Positions 6,031 through 10,728 of a stretch of DNA of 10,728 bases are shown here, in pieces (within the stretch, counting starts at the first letter, position 1; each line of letters starts with the position of its first letter). The notes beneath the pieces are model-generated. The model was not told the DNA's origin, did no database searches, and saw only the letters and a program-made list of their open reading frames with translations. This stretch comes from an uncultured Bacilli bacterium (lineage in GTDB: Bacteria; Bacillota_I; Bacilli_A; RF39; UBA660), in the NCBI GenBank assembly GCA_951800155.1, contig CATOJL010000033.1, positions 1-10,728 of the forward strand. Direction: 5' to 3'. Made by a program: the position numbers and the translations under genes.

Positions 6031-6762
6031 TCATCCCATATCTACCTGATTGAATAAGTACTCTTTCTCTGGATACACACATCCATTTTTTATAAAATAA
6101 TGCTCATAGTCCCTCTTCATTTCTTTTACTTTAGCAATATAGATTTTTTTTTGAAAAGGAAAAGAATATAATTTTCTTTCGAGTAAAAATTTATGAAACA
6201 AAAAAGGAATTTTCTTATAAAAATGAAACACATGGTAGGATAAGAAAACAAGTAAAAACAAAAATAAAATATTATAAGGGAAAAAGCAAAGAAAACAGAT
6301 TGTTAAACAAGAAAGAATAGTGATTAAAATTTGGCTTTGGTAAAAGGAAAAGCATTTTTCAAAACATAAAAGAAAGAATTTTGAACCATCGAGTGGATAA
6401 ATAGGAAGTAAATTAAAACCTAAAAGAAAAAAATGAATTGTAGTTAATAGAGGCGTTTTATATCCTAAAAAACAAAGGAGCATATAGAAAAGATGTTGGT
6501 ACAAAGGCCCCGCTAAAACGACTAAAAATTCCTCTTTGATAGGTGTATTCACAAACTCCTCAAATATTGTCATTCCTCCAAAGGGTAAGAGAATGACTTT
6601 TCTTACATTCCAATGAAAAAAAAGAGCTAAGGTCACATGTCCTATTTCATGCATAAAAATGAGGCTCATAAAATAAATAATATATTTAAAATATCCTGTA
6701 ATAAACGCTATAAACAGAAATAAAATCGTTAAAGGATGCATTTTAAGATAACTCTTTTTCAT
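6031..6762 (-). CDS. spoIVFB: SpoIVFB-like M50 intramembrane zinc metalloprotease
   Basis: SpoIVFB is a site-2-type protease in the membrane; in Bacillus it cleaves pro-sigma-K in the mother cell. The 243-residue protein shows the zinc motif HEIGH (38-42) in a membrane segment, LLPFGG (58-63), AGP (84-86) and the third zinc ligand D125 in NLLPIYPLDG. Its order and local sequence follow Bacillus SpoIVFB closely. The C-terminal part after FLLER is much shorter than the CBS domain of Bacillus SpoIVFB (288 residues in total), so that regulatory domain appears truncated or lost. The start at 6762 overlaps the SpoIVFA-like gene by 20 bases and has a weak ribosome site. An alternative ATG at 6741, just after the upstream stop, would give LTG-free start MHPLT and is equally plausible through coupling. 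Whether the organism sporulates is not shown. Confidence 0.88.
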   Translation of the reverse strand: MKKSYLKMHPLTILFLFIAFITGYFKYIIYFMSLIFMHEIGHVTLALFFHWNVRKVILLPFGGMTIFEEFVNTPIKEEFLVVLAGPLYQHLFYMLLCFLGYKTPLLTTIHFFLLGFNLLPIYPLDGSKFFLLCFEKCFSFYQSQILITILSCLTICFLCFFPYNILFLFLLVFLSYHVFHFYKKIPFLFHKFLLERKLYSFPFQKKIYIAKVKEMKRDYEHYFIKNGCVYPEKEYLFNQVDMG

Positions 6763-7360
6763 AATCTAAGACTTTCCCATCTTTCTTAAATACAAGGATT
6801 AAAGAAGTATCTTTGACATCACCTAGTAAATCTCCTTTCTCTACATAATCATAGAGCTTTACACTCACATTTTCTAAAGAAGAGTACCATACATCGATTC
6901 CATTGACCTGTTGAACAATAACGGTTTTTCCATATTTTTCTTTATCTCCAATAAAAACGACCATTCCACTATCTATGACAGGAACTAAGTATTCTTTCGT
7001 AACCGTAAGTTTTACCCCTTCCTCATACTTTTCTTTCTTTTTATAAGATAAATTTTCACTAAAAACGCTTTTTTCTTCATTTTTTACAATTCCTGAAAAA
7101 GGAATAGAACTTCCAAAATATTTTTGATATTGTTGATTTAGGGCTGAAAAATTAAAATGTTTATTGTATACATTTTCATAGAAAATGGTTTCAAACGTTT
7201 TATTTTGTTTCAGCGCAATTAAAACGCCTAATGTCAGAATGATTGTAATAAAAATTTTTGTAGTATATTTTCTGAAACTATTTCCTCGTTTTAAAACTTC
7301 TGGATGTGTTTTCTTTTTTCTTCTTTGCTTCATTTCTTCTTTAATTTCTTCTAAAGTCAT
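6743..7360 (-). CDS. spoIVFA: SpoIVFA-like protein: inactive LytM/M23-fold partner of the M50 protease
   Basis: SpoIVFA holds SpoIVFB in an inhibited complex in the outer forespore membrane until it is itself cleaved. The 205-residue protein has a basic cytoplasmic start (about 1-35), one membrane helix (about 36-50) and a C-terminal LytM-like fold (about 127-203). The fold is recognisable from SGMVVFIGDKEKYGKTVIV, VEKGDLLG and KDGKVLDYEKEL, but the zinc ligands of M23 peptidases are gone: the usual Y-x-H-L and L-H-F-E positions read YSSL and LVFK. Loss of catalysis is what SpoIVFA shows, and the next gene is SpoIVFB-like, so the assignment rests on both fold and context. ATG at 7360 follows GGGTGAT. 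It lies 54 bases after trxA, across a terminator. Confidence 0.8.
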   Translation of the reverse strand: MTLEEIKEEMKQRRKKKTHPEVLKRGNSFRKYTTKIFITIILTLGVLIALKQNKTFETIFYENVYNKHFNFSALNQQYQKYFGSSIPFSGIVKNEEKSVFSENLSYKKKEKYEEGVKLTVTKEYLVPVIDSGMVVFIGDKEKYGKTVIVQQVNGIDVWYSSLENVSVKLYDYVEKGDLLGDVKDTSLILVFKKDGKVLDYEKELS

Positions 7361-7385
7361 TCTATCACCCAGTAAAGTATATGTA

Positions 7386-7416
7386 ATAAAAAGAAAAAAT
7401 AGTCCAAAGACTATTC
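7386..7416 (-). terminator. Terminator of cvpA-trxA
   Basis: On the minus strand AATAGTC-TTTG-GACTATT (7398-7415) forms a perfect 7-bp stem followed by TTTTTCTTTTTATT. The stem overlaps the trxA stop codon, and so separates cvpA-trxA from the spoIVF pair. Confidence 0.85.
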
Positions 7417-7723
7417 ATTTTCTATTTGTTTCTATCCAAGAAATGAGCTCTTGTTTTCCTAAAAATCCTACATTTCTAGCCACTTCTATCCCATCTTTAA
7501 ATAAAACTATGGTTGGTATAGACATAACGCCATACTCCTTTGCGATTTCATTTCCCTCATCCACATCTAATTTTTTAAAAGAGACATTTTGAACCTCTTT
7601 TTCTACTTCTTCTAAAACAGGATGAAGCATCTTACAAGGACCACACCAAGTTGCATAAAAATCGACAAGAGTAAAATTTCCTCTTACTGCTTCTTTAAAA
7701 TTCGTTTGATTTAACTGTTCCAT
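7415..7723 (-). CDS. trxA: Thioredoxin
   Basis: Thioredoxin is the small cytoplasmic dithiol protein that reduces disulfides in ribonucleotide reductase, peroxiredoxins and other targets, and is itself recycled by thioredoxin reductase. The 102-residue protein has the active site WCGPCK (C27 and C30), the buried acid D21 in VDFYA, and the cis-proline P70 in SIPT, all at canonical positions. No signal peptide is present. The ATG is preceded at 7 bases by AGGAGG (7731-7736), which lies inside the last codons of cvpA; only two bases separate the genes, so the two are translated as a coupled pair. A strong terminator follows at once. In Bacillus trxA also lies downstream of cvpA, with polX and mutS2 between. 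Confidence 0.95.
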   Translation of the reverse strand: MEQLNQTNFKEAVRGNFTLVDFYATWCGPCKMLHPVLEEVEKEVQNVSFKKLDVDEGNEIAKEYGVMSIPTIVLFKDGIEVARNVGFLGKQELISWIETNRK

Positions 7724-7725
7724 AA

Positions 7726-8442
7726 TTATTCCTCCTCATAATCTTGTAAAAGTTTCTCTATATTTTTTATTTTTAACTTACCCTTTTCTTGTAATTTCGA
7801 TACACTTTTAGGATCTACAATCTTATATTTCAATAAAACTTCCATGGTACGATAATTGAATTCTTCTGTATTTTCCTTCTTTTCATATTCCTTCTTTAAT
7901 GCACTAAACTCATCAATTGTATTGGTAAAATCTTTCGTAAAAGCAGATAGAAATGGTGTATTTTTTAAAAGAGGAGCTGTGAAAGCCGTATCAACCTGCT
8001 TTGCTGTTTCAAAAACGGGAAGAGAAAAGATATATAATAGGATGAATGACCAAGTAATCCCTTCTACAATTCCAACAAACATTCCAAGTATTTTAGATGG
8101 AATGCCTAAAACAATGGTGAATTTTAATAGATTTTCAAAAACAGAAGTAGCAAAAAGAAGTACTTTAAAGAGAATGGTTACTAAAGAAACAACAATGAGA
8201 AAAGCAAGCACCTCATAAACAATAATATTTAATGCTGTAATTCCTTTAACCGTCCCTCCAAAGGAGAAAAAAGGAAAGTTTTCGTACATAAAAGAAGAAA
8301 CAGGATTTTTTAAAAGAAAAGCGAAAACAATAATTACAAAAACACCAACAAAGGAAACTAATTCTTTTGTAAATCCCCTTCTAAATCCCATGAATGCACA
8401 ATAAACTAAAATTAAAATTACGAGTACGTCAATTAAATTCAT
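7726..8442 (-). CDS. cvpA: CvpA family membrane protein
   Basis: CvpA proteins are inner-membrane proteins first linked to colicin V export and later to envelope stress tolerance; their activity is not defined. The 238-residue protein opens with the family signature (NLIDVLVILILVYCAFMGFRRGF, a first helix ending in a GxRRG turn), then three further hydrophobic segments (about 29-45, 70-95 and 112-142) and a charged, lysine/glutamate-rich cytoplasmic tail from about 165. ATG at 8442 follows AAGGATG. It is first in the cvpA-trxA operon and diverges from rnhC. In Bacillus the equivalent gene sits between zapA and polX next to rnhC, and neither zapA nor polX is present here. Confidence 0.9.
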   Translation of the reverse strand: MNLIDVLVILILVYCAFMGFRRGFTKELVSFVGVFVIIVFAFLLKNPVSSFMYENFPFFSFGGTVKGITALNIIVYEVLAFLIVVSLVTILFKVLLFATSVFENLLKFTIVLGIPSKILGMFVGIVEGITWSFILLYIFSLPVFETAKQVDTAFTAPLLKNTPFLSAFTKDFTNTIDEFSALKKEYEKKENTEEFNYRTMEVLLKYKIVDPKSVSKLQEKGKLKIKNIEKLLQDYEEE

Positions 8443-8462
8443 ATGTCACATCCTTCTATCAC

Positions 8463-8468
8463 ATTATA
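8463..8468 (-). promoter_or_regulatory. -10 box of the cvpA-trxA promoter
   Basis: A perfect TATAAT lies on the minus strand 20 bases before the cvpA start. No good -35 is visible at the right distance (the region is T-rich), so the promoter call is tentative. Confidence 0.4.
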
Positions 8469-8577
8469 TTACAAATTTAGAAAAAAAGAAAGTATATTTC
8501 CAATTTGTCCCATTTTCTAGTATTCACAAAAAAAGCAAATTTCTTCATCTTTTTTATGAATTTACTAAAATATGTGC

Positions 8578-8583
8578 TAAAAT
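8578..8583 (+). promoter_or_regulatory. Possible extended -10 box for rnhC
   Basis: TGC-TAAAAT on the + strand fits an extended -10 element about 107 bases before the rnhC start; the -35 (TATGAA region) is poor. It would give a leader of about 100 bases containing the hairpin at 8632-8662. Confidence 0.35.
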
Positions 8584-8631
8584 AAGGATATTGTAATTAT
8601 TATTTTAAAAATAAGTTGTATTGTATAGAAG

Positions 8632-8662
8632 TAGAAAGAAATAATCCAATCTATTCTTTCTA
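8632..8662 (+). repeat. 9-bp hairpin in the rnhC leader
   Basis: TAGAAAGAA (8632-8640) is perfectly inverted as TTCTTTCTA (8654-8662) with a 13-base loop. It ends 14 bases before the ribosome site. An imperfect direct repeat, ATAAGTTGTATT at 8611-8622 and ATAAGTTGCATT at 8662-8673, brackets it. No T-tract follows, so it is not a terminator. Confidence 0.45.
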
Positions 8663-8676
8663 TAAGTTGCATTTAT

Positions 8677-8685
8677 AAGGGGTGA
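8677..8685 (+). promoter_or_regulatory. Ribosome site fixing the ATG start of rnhC
   Basis: AAGGGGTGA matches the anti-Shine-Dalgarno closely and is 5 bases from ATG at 8691. The in-frame GTG at 8682 lies inside this site and so cannot be the start. Confidence 0.8.
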
Positions 8686-8690
8686 TTTGT

Positions 8691-9629
8691 ATGACAATTT
8701 CATTTAAAGTCAGTGAAGAAACACAAAAAAAGCTAAATACATTTTATGAAGATTTCAAACGAGAGAAAAAGCCAGATTATTCGTTATTTCAGGCACAAGA
8801 TGGGGATACTGTCGTGACCCTTTACGAATCTGGAAAAATCGTTTTTCAAGGAAAAGACGCAGACTTGGCAAGTGATTTTTGGATTGCTACAGAGAAATTG
8901 ATTCATCCAAAAGTAGAAGTGAAAAATACAGAGAAAAAAGGGAAGGAAAAAGGAAAAGACATTTTTATTGATCCTAAAATCTATCATGCAAATACAATTG
9001 GAAGTGATGAAGTAGGAACAGGTGACTATTTTGGGCCTATCGTTGTTACAGGTACATTTGTAAAAAAAGAAGATATTCCTTTTTTAGAGAGTCTAGGTAT
9101 AACTGATTCTAAAAAAATGACGGATGAAAAAATTATAGAAGTGGTTCCAACCTTGATTAAAAGAATTCCCTACACAACTTATATCTTAACAAACAGTGAA
9201 TATAATCAGTGGTCTAACAAAATGAATATGAATAAAATTAAAGCTGTTTTACATAATAAGGTTTTATTGGCTCTCACACAGAAGGAAAAAGCAGACTATA
9301 TTGTTGTTGATGAATTTGCAAAGCCACCTGTTTACTATAGTTATTTAAAAGAAATACCTTCTGTCGTTCGAAACATTACATTTTTGACAAAGGGAGAAAC
9401 AAAATGTTTATCTGTTGCCTGTGCCTCTGTTATCAGCCGTTATATCTTTTTAAAAGAATTTCAAAAATTAGAACAAACATTAGGAACCTCTCTACCAAAA
9501 GGAGCAGGCCCTCAAGTAGATGAGAAAGCAAGTCAGCTTGTTATAGAAAAAGGGTTTTCCACTTTAGAAAAGGTTGCAAAAATGAATTTTAAAAATACAG
9601 AAAAGATAAAAAAGAAAATAGACAAATAA
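8691..9629 (+). CDS. rnhC: Ribonuclease HIII
   Basis: RNase HIII cuts the RNA strand of RNA-DNA hybrids, removing R-loops and primer RNA. The 312-residue protein has an N-terminal TBP-like substrate-binding domain (about 1-85), a lysine-rich linker, and a C-terminal RNase H fold starting with the family signature IGSDEVGTGDYFGP (D106, E107; the G-T-G-D form is typical of HIII). Further family blocks are TDSKKMTD (138-145), the catalytic D207 in YIVVDEF, and SVACASVISRY. The chosen ATG has AAGGGGTGA just upstream and gives the normal family length; a GTG three codons earlier falls within that site. The gene diverges from cvpA, as rnhC does from zapA-cvpA in Bacillus, and converges on the next gene with only 12 bases between. 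Confidence 0.95.
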   Translation: MTISFKVSEETQKKLNTFYEDFKREKKPDYSLFQAQDGDTVVTLYESGKIVFQGKDADLASDFWIATEKLIHPKVEVKNTEKKGKEKGKDIFIDPKIYHANTIGSDEVGTGDYFGPIVVTGTFVKKEDIPFLESLGITDSKKMTDEKIIEVVPTLIKRIPYTTYILTNSEYNQWSNKMNMNKIKAVLHNKVLLALTQKEKADYIVVDEFAKPPVYYSYLKEIPSVVRNITFLTKGETKCLSVACASVISRYIFLKEFQKLEQTLGTSLPKGAGPQVDEKASQLVIEKGFSTLEKVAKMNFKNTEKIKKKIDK

Positions 9630-9658
9630 ATTTATTTTTTTTCATTTTCTAAATTTAT
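9624..9658. terminator. Possible weak bidirectional terminator between convergent genes
   Basis: The rnhC stop is embedded in AAATAAATTTATTT followed by Ts, and ATAAATTTA (9626-9634) is inverted at 9650-9658. All pairs are A-T, so the hairpins are weak. It is the only candidate between the two convergent stops. Confidence 0.25.
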
Positions 9659-10409
9659 AAGGAATTTTTTTATTTTTTATCTTTTGAATGGTCAAATCTA
9701 TTTTATTCTGAAGTCCTGTATCCACTATCTGTTTTTTGTATGTAATTAATTGTTCAAATGTAAGATCATTCTTTAATTCCCCTAATAGAATTTCCCACTT
9801 CTCTATTCCAGTATTTTTATCTATTTTCTCTAGCATTACATCACTATCTATTGTTTCTCCTACACTTTTTTTATTATTCCTTATTTCTAGTCTTAACAAA
9901 GCCTCTTTTCGGCTCTCATAACTTTTTAACACATCCATAAACTGTTCTTGATAAAAAGGCATAGAAAATAGAATGGCTCTCAAATTCGATTCTAATTGTA
10001 TATAGTCCTGAGCGGTCACTACTTTTTCCACCTGTTCCATAGCATATCTTGGAATTTCTTGCTCTGTTACTAAATCAAAATAAGTATCGCCTCTACGCTC
10101 CGCATAAACGAAAGTATTCATATAAAAAAGGAATCCTTCCTCCGCATCATAGAAGAAAGAATCTTTTGTAAATGAATTACAAGCCTTCATAAATCTCGCT
10201 TCTAATTGATAGCCACTATAACATTCATAATTACCTGTTTCATTAGAAATAGCTCTCATCTCTTTTTGTTCTAATCTATAAACGGGTATTTCCCGTGTTT
10301 CTTCTATATGAAATTCCTGTTTTTGTAATCTTTTTTTCTCACACAAAGAGAAAAACGATCCAATTCCAAACAAGGAAATTTTATAATAACGTGGTACTCT
10401 TTTTTCCAT
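9642..10409 (-). CDS. Unrecognised 255-residue protein
   Basis: I do not recognise a family. The protein begins with a basic, aromatic stretch (KRVPRYYKISLFGIGSFFSLCEKKR) whose short hydrophobic piece is too brief for a confident membrane helix. The first half is rich in Tyr/Phe and acidic residues and looks mixed alpha/beta (for example EEGFLFYMNTFVYAERRGDTYFDLV). The second half, from about 125, is helical and charged, ending in a lysine-rich tail. No catalytic motif or signal peptide is evident. ATG at 10409 has AAGGAG (10418-10423) upstream. It follows the GIY-YIG gene by 26 bases on the same strand, so the two are probably co-transcribed. Codon use and base content match its neighbours. 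Confidence 0.8.
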   Translation of the reverse strand: MEKRVPRYYKISLFGIGSFFSLCEKKRLQKQEFHIEETREIPVYRLEQKEMRAISNETGNYECYSGYQLEARFMKACNSFTKDSFFYDAEEGFLFYMNTFVYAERRGDTYFDLVTEQEIPRYAMEQVEKVVTAQDYIQLESNLRAILFSMPFYQEQFMDVLKSYESRKEALLRLEIRNNKKSVGETIDSDVMLEKIDKNTGIEKWEILLGELKNDLTFEQLITYKKQIVDTGLQNKIDLTIQKIKNKKIPYKFRK

Positions 10410-10435
10410 TCGAAATGCTCCTTCTTTAAATCATT

Positions 10436-10728
10436 TCATGCTTCCTGATCACGCAAACGATCCATTTTCTTTTCAAAAGAAGATATTAGATTTTTAGAAC
10501 CTAAAATAAGTTCTTCTTTTTCCTTCTTTGAAAGCTTTTTTATAAAAAACTCTAGTTTACTCGCTTCACTACGATTATTGGATATAAAAACAAATTCCAA
10601 CTTTTGAAATGTATGACTTCGCATATATTTTGCACTTCTTAATCCTTTTTGTTGATGCTCCTTGATTCTTCTTTCTAAATTATTTGTAATTCCTGTGTAT
10701 AGGGAATCATCTGTGCAACGAATAATAT
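10436..10728 (-). CDS. GIY-YIG nuclease-superfamily protein (UPF0213/YhbQ type), 5' end cut off
   Basis: The reading frame is open from the window edge, so the first residues (the GIY half of the motif) are missing. The visible 96 residues begin IIRCTDDSLYTGITNNLERR, containing the YIG-equivalent YTG and the conserved Arg in LERR. Then come EHQQKG, SAKYMR and the block NRSEASKLEFFIKKLSKKEK, whose Glu in KLEFFIKKL matches the metal-binding glutamate of the family. Small stand-alone proteins of this type are common in Bacillota; the role is uncertain, with DNA repair or processing suggested for relatives. The internal ATG at 10622-10624 is not the start, since the conserved motif lies upstream of it. 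The unidentified 255-residue gene follows in the same operon. Confidence 0.88.
   Translation of the reverse strand, partial: IIRCTDDSLYTGITNNLERRIKEHQQKGLRSAKYMRSHTFQKLEFVFISNNRSEASKLEFFIKKLSKKEKEELILGSKNLISSFEKKMDRLRDQEA

Noticed and set aside
7361..7410. Promoter TTGGAC / TATACT for the spoIVF pair
   Set aside because: The hexamers are 20 bases apart and the -35 lies inside the trxA terminator stem; spacing is too long for a confident sigma-A call, and a sporulation sigma site could not be recognised.
8682..8690. GTG start for RNase HIII three codons upstream
   Set aside because: The GTG is part of the Shine-Dalgarno sequence AAGGGGTGA, which serves the ATG at 8691.
1..10728. CRISPR array, tRNA, rRNA, prophage or toxin-antitoxin genes
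   Set aside because: No regularly spaced repeats, no cloverleaf or rRNA-like segments, and no proteins of those kinds were seen.

Overview
The window looks like a chromosomal segment of a low-GC Bacillota (Firmicutes) bacterium. It is strongly AT-rich, uses standard Shine-Dalgarno sites (AGGAGG-type), encodes a typical Firmicute FtsA/FtsZ pair and carries homologues of the sporulation proteins SpoIVFA and SpoIVFB. TGA is used as a stop (trxA, the SpoIVFB-like gene, the 255-residue orphan, the GIY-YIG gene) and tryptophan is TGG, so this is genetic code 11 and not the Mycoplasma code. An uncultured gut Bacilli/Erysipelotrichia-like lineage is a reasonable guess, but the sequence alone does not fix it.

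Layout. Positions 1 to about 1475 hold an IS110-family insertion sequence on the + strand: a structured untranslated leader (candidate bridge RNA, cut by the window start), a complete DEDD/Ser transposase, and a right end rich in inverted repeats. A 328-base gene-free stretch (1348-1675) joins it to the cell-division operon. That operon (minus strand) is ftsA-ftsZ with its own promoter and terminators. Upstream of it is a two-gene minus-strand operon: a polyprenyl-phosphate sugar-1-phosphate transferase translationally coupled to an unidentified four-helix membrane protein, driven by a clear sigma-A promoter with a palindromic site just upstream. Next, also on the minus strand, come a SpoIVFA-like inactive LytM protein and a SpoIVFB-like M50 intramembrane protease, with overlapping ends. 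Then cvpA-trxA (minus) diverges from rnhC (RNase HIII, plus). The right edge holds an unrecognised 255-residue protein preceded by a GIY-YIG nuclease-family gene that runs off the window.

How the parts fit. ftsA-ftsZ form the cytokinetic ring and its membrane tether. The sugar transferase would start a lipid-linked surface glycan at the membrane. The SpoIVFA/FB pair would be a regulated intramembrane protease, in sporulators the pro-sigma-K processing complex. The rnhC/cvpA/trxA neighbourhood resembles the Bacillus rnhC-zapA-cvpA-polX-mutS2-trxA region with the middle genes missing. Most of the window is ordinary core genome in compact operons whose terminators and promoters abut. The parts that merit attention are the RNA-like ends of the IS110 element, the structured intergenic DNA beside it, the reduced SpoIVFB and two unidentified proteins.
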